DNA of 64,000 nucleotides from Nemertoderma westbladi (GCA_032718475.1 JAUCBJ010004084.1:62001-126000), one strand, 5' to 3'; positions 25,234 to 34,345 are shown, counted from the first letter of the stretch. Notes: generated by a model not told the origin, from the letters alone. Made by a program: numbers and translations.

Positions 25234-25686
25234 ATGGATATTTTAAATGAAAAATGTCCAGTTTGCTATTCTAAGTTATTGCAACAACATCGAGATTATT
25301 ATAAATGTGAAAATAAACATGCAACTTGCGTACAATGTATTGTACAATATTCCGAAATGAATAATTATTGTTCTAAAATTTGTCCTATTTGTCGCGCACC
25401 CATATCTAAGTTTAATATAAAGTTAGCAAGTTATCAACCCTATTATTGGAAAGAGCTTCGCAATATAACTTATATTTCTGCGGAAAGTAATGATCCGGAA
25501 GATTTATTTACAATATTGGAGAATATTTTTTATAGAAATGTAGTACGACGCTGGTGCTACTATATTCCTTATTTTTTTAGCAGCGAACATAAAAAAATTA
25601 TTAGCGCAAAATTTTCGGGAAGTGATTTCCAAACCGCCGATGTTACCTATCATTATTTCGCGTATAAAGATGCTCACCATGCTTGA
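25234..25686 (+). CDS. RING-finger protein of the Polinton
   Basis: A 150-residue protein. The N-terminus has a RING-HC-like spacing: C8-x2-C11, C25, H29-x2-C32-x2-C35, then C50-x2-C53. This is the zinc-binding cross-brace typical of E3 ubiquitin ligases. The C-terminal 90 residues are unrecognised and rich in Tyr. RING proteins encoded by large DNA viruses often alter host ubiquitination, so an anti-host or regulatory role in the element is a reasonable inference. It lies between the small Cys-cluster ORF and the ATPase. Other zinc-finger functions are possible. Confidence 0.75.
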   Translation: MDILNEKCPVCYSKLLQQHRDYYKCENKHATCVQCIVQYSEMNNYCSKICPICRAPISKFNIKLASYQPYYWKELRNITYISAESNDPEDLFTILENIFYRNVVRRWCYYIPYFFSSEHKKIISAKFSGSDFQTADVTYHYFAYKDAHHA

Positions 25687-25902
25687 AATTACATCAGTCT
25701 ATACTATAATTGGAAATAGCACCTTTTGTTGCAGCGAGCGTCACATACTGTAGCGGCGTCGTATGTTAATTAAATATACAGTACTCTAATATTGTAGTTG
25801 CAACAATTATTGTTATATACATAGTAATGGTGATGGTTTATTGATATTGATATTGATATTATATTATATTGTATTGTTGATATATCTTAATAATAATAAT
25901 AA

Positions 25903-26586
25903 ATGGCTGACTTTAATTCAGGTCCATATAATTTAAACTTTCAAATGGGAACGAGTATGATAATTTCTGGGCCATCTGGTTCTGGAAAGTCAACCTTTGT
26001 AAGCAATTTAATTAAACACAAGAATGGTTGTTTCAACGAAGCCCCCTTGCGAGTATTGTATTGTTACGGGAGCAATCCCCCGACTATTCCCGGTATTACT
26101 CACCTTTACAAAGGTTTGCCCGAAAATATAGATAGTTTAGTGAATAGTCGAGATTTATTAATTATAGATTATTTGTTAACAGAAACTGAGTCCAGTACAG
26201 CATTAACTGTATTGTTTACTAAGGTAGCTCATCATTCCAATATATTTATTTGTTTTATAACGCAAAACATGTTTTACGGTGGGAAGCATAACCGGACAAG
26301 ATCAATTAATAGCCATACTTTAGTATTAATGAAAAATCCGAGAGACAGTTTATCGGTTTTAAATTTCGCGAAGCAGATGTTACCAGGGCAGACCAAATTT
26401 TTAGTTGATTCCTATCAAGATGCGACAATTCAACCATTTTCACATTTCTTAATTGATTTACGACAGGAAACACCCGAACATTTAAGATTTAGATCTGATA
26501 TATTTCGTAATCATAATTGTTACATTAAAAATTACACTGACTATAAACGTAGCGAAAATAATAATAATAATAATAATGATAAATAA
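25903..26586 (+). CDS. FtsK/HerA-type genome-packaging ATPase
   Basis: A 227-residue P-loop ATPase. Walker A GPSGSGKST lies at residues 23-31 and a Walker B DLLIIDYLL at about 84-92, with the aspartate at 89. A CFITQN segment near 120 fits the polar sensor residue. Length and motif spacing agree with the A32/packaging ATPase conserved in Polintons and related DNA viruses, thought to pump DNA into capsids. The ATG follows an (AAT)n leader. The last residues are a poly-Asn tract from an (AAT)7 run that may vary in length. It is followed at 40 bp by the pX-like gene. Confidence 0.9.
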   Translation: MADFNSGPYNLNFQMGTSMIISGPSGSGKSTFVSNLIKHKNGCFNEAPLRVLYCYGSNPPTIPGITHLYKGLPENIDSLVNSRDLLIIDYLLTETESSTALTVLFTKVAHHSNIFICFITQNMFYGGKHNRTRSINSHTLVLMKNPRDSLSVLNFAKQMLPGQTKFLVDSYQDATIQPFSHFLIDLRQETPEHLRFRSDIFRNHNCYIKNYTDYKRSENNNNNNNDK

Positions 26587-26623
26587 TTAATATTTTGTAA
26601 CAATTTTCAATAATGTTGCAACA

Positions 26624-27007
26624 ATGAATAGACTTGTGCAGAAATATCGTAACGAACTGGAATTTCTACGCAGCGCTACCCCTCAACAAAGAACTTATTT
26701 TATTAACCATACCGCGAGTAACGAATTAATACGCCTCATTGTAAATACTGCATTAAATGTTCTAAAAGGTAATGTACAATTAACCCCTCATTCATTTAGA
26801 AATATTCGCCGCTATAAGAAGGTATTGAAATCACTCAACCATAAAACAAAAAATATATCAAGTTACAGAAAAAAGTTAAGCAATCAATCTGGAGGTATAC
26901 TACCGTTTCTAATACCCTTACTCGGCATTGGTGCGAAACTCGCCGCGAGTGCCGGAGCCGCCGCCGCTGGAGCAGCTATTGCGAAAAAAATTAACCGTGG
27001 ACGGTAA
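26624..27007 (+). CDS. pX-like virion core protein with adenain site
   Basis: A 127-residue basic protein. Residues 1-85 are polar and Lys/Arg-rich. A QSGG-I sequence at 88-92 fits the adenain consensus (x-x-G-G followed by any residue) and is followed by a strongly hydrophobic, Ala/Gly-rich segment (GILPFLIPLLGIG, then an AAGAAAAG-like run), ending in KKINRGR. This basic part plus GG plus hydrophobic arrangement matches the small core/membrane-active proteins compared with adenovirus pX in adintoviruses. It probably packs with DNA or perturbs membranes after cleavage by the element's own protease. Assignment rests on architecture. Confidence 0.7.
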   Translation: MNRLVQKYRNELEFLRSATPQQRTYFINHTASNELIRLIVNTALNVLKGNVQLTPHSFRNIRRYKKVLKSLNHKTKNISSYRKKLSNQSGGILPFLIPLLGIGAKLAASAGAAAAGAAIAKKINRGR

Positions 27008-27009
27008 TA

Positions 27010-27180
27010 ATGGTTAAAACAGGAGTAACATTTAGAAAATTATATTTAGTATCGAGTAAACCATTAGCTACTGATTTAAAACCTCAAGATATACCTAGAG
27101 TAAATACTACAAAAAGAAAACCCTTTAAAACATCAACTTCAAAGAAAATAATTAAAAAATTTCAGTTGTTCTTACGGTGA
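27010..27180 (+). CDS. 56-residue basic protein
   Basis: A short ORF with an ATG two bases after the pX-like stop and a TGA at 27178-27180. Some 16 Lys/Arg lie among 56 residues, concentrated in a KRKPFKTSTSKK segment near residues 35-46. It fills an otherwise empty gap between pX-like and integrase genes and has the same start context (TAATAATGG) as its neighbours. It could be a DNA-condensing peptide. No family is recognised. Confidence 0.4.
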   Translation: MVKTGVTFRKLYLVSSKPLATDLKPQDIPRVNTTKRKPFKTSTSKKIIKKFQLFLR

Positions 27181-27231
27181 TGCCCTTTATAAGAGATTTG
27201 AATATACATATTACTTGCGGTTGTCGAAAAG

Positions 27232-28320
27232 ATGCCTCGCAAGATGAAACCGATTTTAAGCCGAAGCTTAGACAAAAAACTGTTAAGAATTTATTTAGAT
27301 CCATCATCCCCCGCGGGTTTTGCAAGTGTTGCAAAATTAGCAAAAGCTGCAAACATCAAACCAGCCCAAACCCAGAAATGGTTGAGCGGGCAAAAGACAT
27401 ACACCCTTCACGCTCCACATAGACATCATTATCCAACATCTAAAATATTTACGGGAGGCATAAAAGATATATATATGATAGATTTGGTGGATATGCAGCA
27501 ATATAAGTCGCAAAATAATAATTATAACTATATATTAACATGTATTGATGCCTTTAGCAGGCTTGCTTTTGGCTATGGTATGAAAACAAAAAAGGGTGTT
27601 GAAATTATTAGTATATTGCAAAAAATATTCCAGAAAGGAAAACCAAACAGAATCGCGACTGATCAAGGGTCTGAGTTTCTAAATAAATCTGTAAGAAAAT
27701 ATTTAGATACGTTAGGTATACAGTATTACGTAATGTATTCTGTGAATAAGGCGGCTATTGTCGAGAGATTCAATAGAACATTAAAAACAAAGATGTTCAA
27801 AATTTTTACACAACGAGGAAATAATGTTTGGATTAAAATTTTACCTAAGCTTATCTCGGCTTATAATAGGTCATATCATAGGACAATAAAAATGACGCCT
27901 ATTGAAGTTAATAAATTTAATGAAACTGAATTAATGAATAGATTATATGGGAAATATAGACAGATTAATCATAAGAAAATAAAATTTAAAGTTGGAGATA
28001 CAGTACGATTATCTATCGCTCGTGCTGCTTTTGCTAAAGGCTATCGAGAACAATGGACACGTGAATTATTTATTATTCATCGTGTCAGATTGGATAGAGT
28101 ACCTGCGGTAATGTTCGATATTAAGGACAGCGCTGGAGCTATAATAAAGGGCTCATTTTATTCTCACGAACTCCAAAAGGTCCACCCGAATAGTAATATT
28201 TATCTAGCAATTGATAAAAATATTGGCAAACTTAAAGAACGTGTACGCAATGGGAAGAAAGAATATTTAGTCCGATTCATCGGATCCAAGAAACAGTCGT
28301 GGGTACAGCATATTCAATAA
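27232..28320 (+). CDS. retroviral-type (rve) DDE integrase of the Polinton
   Basis: A 362-residue integrase that inserts the linear element into host DNA. The N-terminal about 60 residues form the usual Polinton HTH-like region ending in SGQKTYTLHAPHR. The catalytic core has D84 (MIDLVDM), D144 (ATDQGSEF) and E178 (AAIVERFNRT). The D144-E178 spacing (33 residues between) is slightly shorter than usual. The C-terminus (about 320-362, GKKEYLVRFIG...SWVQHI) looks like a chromodomain, which could guide integration to chromatin. The ATG at 27232 is the first in frame and the length is normal. All catalytic residues are present. Confidence 0.93.
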   Translation: MPRKMKPILSRSLDKKLLRIYLDPSSPAGFASVAKLAKAANIKPAQTQKWLSGQKTYTLHAPHRHHYPTSKIFTGGIKDIYMIDLVDMQQYKSQNNNYNYILTCIDAFSRLAFGYGMKTKKGVEIISILQKIFQKGKPNRIATDQGSEFLNKSVRKYLDTLGIQYYVMYSVNKAAIVERFNRTLKTKMFKIFTQRGNNVWIKILPKLISAYNRSYHRTIKMTPIEVNKFNETELMNRLYGKYRQINHKKIKFKVGDTVRLSIARAAFAKGYREQWTRELFIIHRVRLDRVPAVMFDIKDSAGAIIKGSFYSHELQKVHPNSNIYLAIDKNIGKLKERVRNGKKEYLVRFIGSKKQSWVQHIQ

Positions 28321-28571
28321 GCTTAGGTTTATACTGTATATTAATTCATTTTGGTCGCATATGACTGTAATTAATCAATATTAACTCGAATGATATTACT
28401 ATATCTATAGTTCATCTGCTTTAAATAAAGCCTGTAAAATATTGATCCCTCGCATATACTGTAGAAGATGCACAATGAACGTGGTCATAGATGTCTATAA
28501 TTTAACATTATACTGTACTTTATGTACAATGGAGTCAAGTAGAGAGAGAGCGAGCTTAAATAATAATAATA
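28321..28571. promoter_or_regulatory. intergenic gap with (AAT)n start leader
   Basis: A 250-bp gap, the longest between plus-strand structural genes. It ends in AAATAATAATAATAATGG, the same (AAT)n leader seen before the ATPase start. A promoter for the capsid gene cluster is a reasonable inference, but no sure TATA box is assigned. Confidence 0.4.
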
Positions 28572-29444
28572 ATGGCCACAGATACATATATCACTCTACT
28601 TTCAGATAGTTCATTAAACACTTACCCCAATAATAATCCTAGCGAGTTTACTGTTGATTTAGCCGAAGAATTATATATTGGTCCAAACGCTAAAATTGGG
28701 CTTGCCGAGCTTCAATATCAAGCAACATACAGTAATATTACGCTGCAAACTCAAATCTCACTGTCAATCGGGGTAGATGCAAAAGATGCCAAATTATATA
28801 GTTTATTTCCTGGTATGCATAACTCTATTCAAGTCATTATTGATGATATAAATAAACTGTTTAATTCTGAAGCGAAATATAGAGATTTCGAATTCATTTT
28901 TAATACAAATAATTCTAGAATTAAATTTAAATTTCCTAAAAAGTTGAAAAAAATACAATTAAGTCTACGTGGTGATTTAATACAAATTCTAGGCTTAAAA
29001 CCGTTATTGGATCGGAATCATCCGGATATTCCGAATTGGGATATATACAGTACCACTACAGTAGATGAATTAAGCAATATAGAACAGCCGATATTAATTT
29101 TAAATTATAGCGGGCCAAAAATTTCGGAAATTGGCATTTTAGATTTTCCAGCTCCCACGAATATAACACGTAATAAAGACACTATCTTTATATACACAGA
29201 TATTATTAAGAGCTCATTTGTTGGCGACGCTTTAGCTCCGCTCTTAAGAACCTGCCCTTTAACGCAATTAAATCGAAAATATATTAATCACGAATACGAG
29301 AGCATTTGCTATTACCCGTTGTTGAATAAAAAACTAAAAACAATCTTAATTACTTTACGTGATGGACAAGGCGAATTAATTAACTTCAGCGGAGGTCGCA
29401 CTGTTATAACACTTAAGTTAATACGGGGTGGCAGTGATGGATGA
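28572..29444 (+). CDS. minor-capsid-like protein, paralogue 1
   Basis: A 290-residue protein. It opens with TYITLLSDSSLNTYPNNNPS and has the sequence plan of a conserved Polinton virion protein family. There is an N-terminal strand-rich part (FTVDLAEELY, VGLAELQ-like IGLAELQ), a middle, and a C-terminal FVGDALAPLLRTC, then YPLLNKKLKTILITLRDGQG, then a GGRTVITLKLIRGG end. I take this to be the minor capsid (penton-type jelly-roll) group. Which virion position it holds is not certain from sequence. The intact frame overlaps the next gene by 8 bp, and the next gene is a divergent paralogue. Confidence 0.65.
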   Translation: MATDTYITLLSDSSLNTYPNNNPSEFTVDLAEELYIGPNAKIGLAELQYQATYSNITLQTQISLSIGVDAKDAKLYSLFPGMHNSIQVIIDDINKLFNSEAKYRDFEFIFNTNNSRIKFKFPKKLKKIQLSLRGDLIQILGLKPLLDRNHPDIPNWDIYSTTTVDELSNIEQPILILNYSGPKISEIGILDFPAPTNITRNKDTIFIYTDIIKSSFVGDALAPLLRTCPLTQLNRKYINHEYESICYYPLLNKKLKTILITLRDGQGELINFSGGRTVITLKLIRGGSDG

Positions 29445-30281
29445 ATTCTACGTAAGACTACCAAGTAATTCCTGTCCAATTGATTTTCCCCTCAATAGCG
29501 CTAGTAATTATCAGATAAATTTCCATGGCGCCTTACCTATAAACCCAAACGAAAACTGGGTGGTAGGTATAAAAAGTATATTTTACTTAGCTACGTTGCC
29601 GTCCATGTATAACAATGTAGAGAATGTTATTTTATTAAAAAAAGGAAAAAAAATTTTGAGGATACACTTCCATCCGGTTTGTTCTACAGTATCAATGACA
29701 TTATAGATTATTTTAACACGGGGACGTTGAAAGATAAATTACAAATAGTTGAAAATACTCAGCAAAATAGGTTGCAATTTATTTTAGGGAAAACTGTGCG
29801 AGAGTTATTTATAGGTCAACAATTAGCCTATTATTTTGGAATTACTGAAAATAATCTCGGCGCGAATTTAAATCCAAATTTTAAAATTATTTTGAAGACG
29901 AAAAATAATATAAAGGGTTATTTAATAAAGGTTATCGGAAATGGAGAAAAAGCTTACCAGATGGTATTTTTATGCCCTCAACCACCCAATTCTATTCCAG
30001 AACCTAAGTCTAACATGTACGTGACTACTAATATAATTGAAAATCAATATATTAATGACTTTGGTTTAGCTTTACTTCGTCGTGTTGCGATACCTGATGA
30101 TGTGAAATATGGTAGCGTAATAAATAAAGAATTCGTCAAGGATACAATTCATTATATCCCTGTAAAAAAATCATATAAGATAACATACATTCATATTGAA
30201 ATAACAGACAAAGAAGGAAAAGATTTGAATTTTGAATACGGGACAACATCTATTACATTACACTTTAAACAAATAAATTAA
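29437..30281 (+). CDS. minor-capsid-like protein, paralogue 2, frame-broken
   Basis: A paralogue of the preceding gene. FYVRLPSNSCPIDFPLNSAS lies at the start, LVGIK-like VVGIKSIFY near residue 48, and DFGLALLRRV, YIPVKKSYKITYIHIEITDKEG and TSITLHFKQ near the end. The start is the ATG at 29437 (an upstream GTG frame is not needed). The first frame (to 29706) leaves the family pattern after an A-rich run, and the rest is in the -1 frame, open to 30281. The switch point lies at the A8 run 29646-29653, which in the first frame reads A_AAA_AAA, a canonical -1 slippery heptamer. Either a one-base deletion or homopolymer error, or programmed frameshifting, explains this. Confidence 0.65.
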
Positions 30282-30282
30282 A

Positions 30283-30843
30283 ATGGATTCTGATTTATTT
30301 CAAAGATACAGTAAACCTCAATATGGTGGTTCAGACTCTAATCTTGCTGTTTTTAAAGGTGGTAGAAGTACCAGAGGTTCGACGCAAGTTCCTGTTTTTC
30401 GAGGTGGTTCATATATTGACCCTTACGGTCAACAAATTGGCACATTTGGTCCAAACTTAAAACAACGTCGTTTTCAGCGTTATCGTAGAGGTATGCAAGC
30501 AAATCAACACGGAGAAGGTATATTTACAGACGCCTTATCGACATTGAAAAAATTTGGTAAGCCATTAGCTAAAAAAGTTTTACAGAAAGCTTTACCATTT
30601 ACCACAAAATTTATGAGACAACACGTAATACCAAATGGTAAGCGGGTCTTACATCAGCAGGCTAATACGGTTATTAATAAAGCATTAAATAAAATGAAAC
30701 CGTCAACAAGGTCAGTTGTAGAAAAAGTTTATAGAGATTTAAAGCGACCCGCTAGACCAATGTCTATGAACATACATCATCGACGTAGTAAAAAGAGAAA
30801 TATAAAGGGCAAACTGAAACACTGCGAAAAAAGTATTTTTTAA
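30283..30843 (+). CDS. basic virion core-like protein with GG cleavage motif
   Basis: A 186-residue, highly basic protein. The N-terminal third has repeated Gly-Gly motifs. QYGG-S at residues 13-17 fits an adenain processing site, and FKGGR and FRGGSYIDPYG follow. The middle (about 80-120, FTDALSTLKKFGKPLAKKVLQKA) could form an amphipathic helix, and the C-terminus is Lys/Arg-rich. This pattern resembles the precursor core or pVI-like proteins of adintoviruses, which are processed by the viral protease and can be membrane-lytic. It starts 2 bp after the previous stop and ends 3 bp before the capsid gene, so it belongs to the structural cluster. Exact equivalence is not established. Confidence 0.6.
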   Translation: MDSDLFQRYSKPQYGGSDSNLAVFKGGRSTRGSTQVPVFRGGSYIDPYGQQIGTFGPNLKQRRFQRYRRGMQANQHGEGIFTDALSTLKKFGKPLAKKVLQKALPFTTKFMRQHVIPNGKRVLHQQANTVINKALNKMKPSTRSVVEKVYRDLKRPARPMSMNIHHRRSKKRNIKGKLKHCEKSIF

Positions 30844-30845
30844 TA

Positions 30846-32105
30846 ATGTCAATTATTAAGGAATTAGATTTATTTTCTACACAGCCAATACAGACTGAAT
30901 TTAAAGCAAAGCATTATGAAACAATTTACCCCGTATCTAATCTCAGAAGTGAATCTAGGGAGGTCACGTTCCTTGTACCGAGATCCAATGAATTCTATAC
31001 GAAACTACAAGACGCGTTATTAATTACAAAATGTACTGTACGATGGGATAGATGACTTGAAAACTCCCATATATATATGTTGAATTACCCCGCTGAAACT
31101 ATGTGGAGTGATATTAAAATAGACCTTAATGAGAAGCAGGTTGAAAATAGCAATAACCATTATTTCTACAAGTCGTACTTATCCAATTTATTATTTACAA
31201 CTTACGAGGATAAAAATGGGCTACTGGGTGCGGGTGGCTTTCATCAACCTTTATCTGAACACGGAAATGAAATTGACTCAGGCGCGCATCCTATTGGCGA
31301 TGCCTTTAGTAAACAAATGCAATTTGTAAGTGGATTGACAATTGATTTTGATACTGAAACTAAAATAATACAACCCGGGTATGATTTAAGAATGCATTTT
31401 AGAAAAGTATCAAATTCGTTTATTTTTAAAATCACTCCAAACGCAAACGCTGTGACAAATCTTCGGTTAGAATTAGATGAAATAAAGATCCTAATCCCTA
31501 GAATGGAGGTTAATCCGGTAATAGAAAGCAGTCACCTAAAAGGTTTAGAGAGTTACGATATTGAATATCAATTCCAAAAAAAGGAGGTGACAACATTTAC
31601 TATTCCCGCACAAACCACAAATTACACCCAAACAAACATATTTGATGGTAAAAAACCCAAATTAGTTATTATCGGCTTCATAACAAATAACGCTTATTCG
31701 GGAGAATTAATTAGCAATCCCTTGAAATTTAAACATTTTAACCTTAGATGCGTGGAACTGATTGTAGACGGTCTTCCAGTAGGGGGTGTAATATACGAGC
31801 CTAATTTTACAGATGGAACATATATTTTTGAGTATACTCAATTAATGAAGAACATTAATACATATATTAACGGTTATGGAGGTAATAATATAGACCATGA
31901 AACCTACTTAGGTAATTGTCCCATCCTATCCTGGGACCTAACCGCCGACGGCTATGTTAGAGATCCGCAACCGTCGATATATACTAACGGTCAATTAAAA
32001 TTAAGATTTGCCGAACCGTTGGTTGAAACCATAAATGTAATCGTTTTTAATATTTATGATCAATCATTAAGTTTAAATAGCAGGAAAGAAATACATATCG
32101 ATTAA
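30846..32105 (+). CDS. major-capsid-like protein (F54H12.2-like), interrupted by TGA
   Basis: A frame of about 420 codons. The first part (30846-31052) and second part (31056-32105) are in the same frame, separated by one TGA at 31053-31055. The sequence belongs to the F54H12.2-like family widespread in invertebrate Mavericks: ELDLFSTQPIQTEF at the start, YDIEYQFQKKEVTTFTIP in the middle, FKHFNLRCVELIVDG, then a RFAEPLVETINVIVF-like end. I interpret it as the double-jelly-roll major capsid protein from its size, its position between core and protease genes, and its conservation; a different capsid role remains possible. The TGA falls in what looks like a loop and is followed by CTT. It is either a nonsense mutation (CGA to TGA is simplest) or, less likely, read through. 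Confidence 0.7.
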
Positions 32106-32107
32106 GT

Positions 32108-32560
32108 ATGTTATCTACAGAGGACCTTGATATGTTTCCAGTGGGTGGTCACTATTTGGGTGCGTTTCCAGCTAATAAATTACCTAAATTAGATAATAAT
32201 AAGCGGCAGGATTATGGGCTAATAGTAAATACCGATAAAGAGCATCTGCCTGGGATTCATTGGATCGCGATATATATACGAGATAATGAGGCTGAAGTAT
32301 TTGACTCGTTTGGACCAAAATATCCAAACAGATGCATCGAAAAATGGCTTGAGAAAAATTCCGCAAGGTGGCGTACTACTCGCAAACAATTTCAAGACCC
32401 AAGGAGGACCACATGCGGTCTGTACTGTCTGTATTATTTGGTAAATCGTATTCACACAATCTATCCAATGGGAGCGTTTACAAATAATGTGGAAATAAAT
32501 GAAATAATATTATATAAATGGTTTGTTAATTATTATAAAATAAACCAACATGCGTTGTAA
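32108..32560 (+). CDS. adenain-like cysteine protease
   Basis: A 150-residue protease of the adenain/C5-like group, expected to cut virion precursors at xxGG-x sites. Catalytic residues are visible in order: H51 (GIHWIAIYI), D66 (EVFDSFG), Q96 (KQFQDP, oxyanion hole) and C103 (TTCGLYCLYYL). All are intact and the length is typical of Polinton proteases. The ATG lies 2 bp after the capsid stop. Candidate substrates lie in the same cluster: the pX-like protein (QSGG-I) and the basic core protein (QYGG-S). Confidence 0.93.
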   Translation: MLSTEDLDMFPVGGHYLGAFPANKLPKLDNNKRQDYGLIVNTDKEHLPGIHWIAIYIRDNEAEVFDSFGPKYPNRCIEKWLEKNSARWRTTRKQFQDPRRTTCGLYCLYYLVNRIHTIYPMGAFTNNVEINEIILYKWFVNYYKINQHAL

Positions 32561-32595
32561 TTAATCATTTAACTTGCTTTTGTTTATCAGATAAA

Positions 32596-33195
32596 ATGGA
32601 TAATATTATTTTTGTTGATTTTCAATATTATAAGATAGACAATAAAGAGTATCCGGTAGTATTTAAAGAATTTGCAATATTCGATTCTAATTACACCAAA
32701 ACTAATGTAAAGACGTTTTTAATTAAAGGCCCGTCTAATATTAAGTTATCAGCTTTAGATGCAGCTCACGTAAACAATTTACGGGATATGACTTCTCACT
32801 TGCCCTGGGACTACGGGGACATTTCTCAAGATGACTTTAAAAAATATATGAAGAGACATTTAAAATATAAAAAAAACATTCATGTATTTGGGTTGCTGAA
32901 GCGGGCAATATTAGTTTCCCAACTCGATGTTCTCGAGCCAAATTCGGTGGAGAAATTGGGAATATATAAGCAATATCACGAATATTTAACCCCCTGTCGG
33001 TTTCACGACCGATTCACTACAGTAGAAAGTAAATGCGCGTTCCACTTAAACACAAAGGATAACTGTCTGCGGTATTGCTCAGCAAAACGCGTTGGGGGGT
33101 ATGAGGTGCTACATTTTTTCATGAGAAAGCGTTTAACTGCGACTGATGATGATGATAAACAGAAAGAAATAACTGCGGTGGAAGATGTACTGTAG
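32596..33195 (+). CDS. RNase H-fold/exonuclease-like Polinton protein (uncertain)
   Basis: A 199-residue protein, the last gene of the plus-strand series. It opens with IIFVDFQYY and FKEFAIFD, then TFLIKGP, LPWDYGDIS near residue 70, and a Cys/His-rich C-terminal part (CRFHDRF...CAFHL...CLRYC, residues about 132-162). This layout resembles a family common in invertebrate mobile elements whose N-terminus looks like an RNase H-fold 3'-5' exonuclease and whose C-terminus binds metal. Only one acidic residue of the usual set (FVDFQ) is obvious, so activity is doubtful. The tail is acidic (DDDD). Function in the element is unknown. Confidence 0.45.
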   Translation: MDNIIFVDFQYYKIDNKEYPVVFKEFAIFDSNYTKTNVKTFLIKGPSNIKLSALDAAHVNNLRDMTSHLPWDYGDISQDDFKKYMKRHLKYKKNIHVFGLLKRAILVSQLDVLEPNSVEKLGIYKQYHEYLTPCRFHDRFTTVESKCAFHLNTKDNCLRYCSAKRVGGYEVLHFFMRKRLTATDDDDKQKEITAVEDVL

Positions 33196-33562
33196 GTTTA
33201 CTCTAAGCATGTAATGTGATGGGATAATATAATTTTATTTTGGTGATGATCTTGATGTTAATATAAAAATATAATAAAATATAATTTTTTTACAACAAGT
33301 TCTCTAAAAGAGTCAATTGCGGTAGGTTAACCATGTACATTTAACAATATGACGTAGACGTAACATGTACAGTAAGTATTCTCGATATCATTCTAATATA
33401 GATGTACTGGTATTGTGAAACATCCTATACATCGCAAACTAATAACACATACAGTAGTTGACTAGTAATATTAGTCAGAAATGCAACATAAACTGTATAG
33501 GATGTAGTGTTAACCTGTTGGTACCGGTACTGATAAATTCAATAATTTATTATAAACCTAAC

Positions 33563-34345
33563 CACAACTGTCATCCGCTTTATCAGTACCGGTAGTGTTT
33601 TACTCTTCCAACACTGTAGTCACAGTCTACTGGTATCAGTACAGCAGTAATCTGAAGCAATAGCATACTGCTGTCATGATCTGGATTACACGCAGGGGTC
33701 TCTCATATAGGGATTAGATCACCTATCCAAACAATACAGTACTGCAGTACTGTCATTGTTCTTGATGTAACAGCATAATCAGATAGAGCATACTGATTTC
33801 CTTTGATTAGCATTGTACCGCAGTACCAGTACTACAGTATTAATGTAACAGTACCCGCAGTAACAAACTAGGCCAATGTATACAATATCGTGAGCCAGTT
33901 ACAATCAGATGTGTACGCAGTCAGCCACACTGCGAGGGATGTGGTCAACCTCGCAGCTCCTATCCACAACTGTCATCCATTTTATCAGTACAGCAGTAAT
34001 CTGATGTAATAACATTTGTTTTTTTTCAACTATAAGGATACTGCTGTCTACCCGAACCTTGATTAGCATACTGCTGTCATAACCTAGAAGGGACGCGTGG
34101 CTCTCACATGTAGGGATTAGATCACCTACCCAAACAATACAGTACTGCAGTACTGTCGCTGTTCTTGATGTAACAGTATAGTCAGATAGAGCATGCTGAT
34201 TTCCTTTAATTAGCATTGTACTGCAGTACGGTACCGTTACCACAGTATTAATGTAACTGTACCCGCAGTAACAAACTAAACCATTGTATACAATATCGTG
34301 AGCCAGTTACAATCGGATGTGCGCGCAGTCAGCCACACTGCTGGG
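33563..34345. repeat. ~400-bp tandem duplication with 18-bp palindromes
   Basis: 33563-33962 and 33963-34345 are diverged direct copies. Landmarks include CACAACTGTCATCC at each start, GATCACCTAYCCAAACAATA, and CAATATCGTGAGCCAGTTAC near each end. Each copy holds the perfect palindrome ACAGTACTGCAGTACTGT (33736-33753 and 34139-34156). The location between convergent genes suggests a terminator, origin or insulator, but that is inference. Confidence 0.85.
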
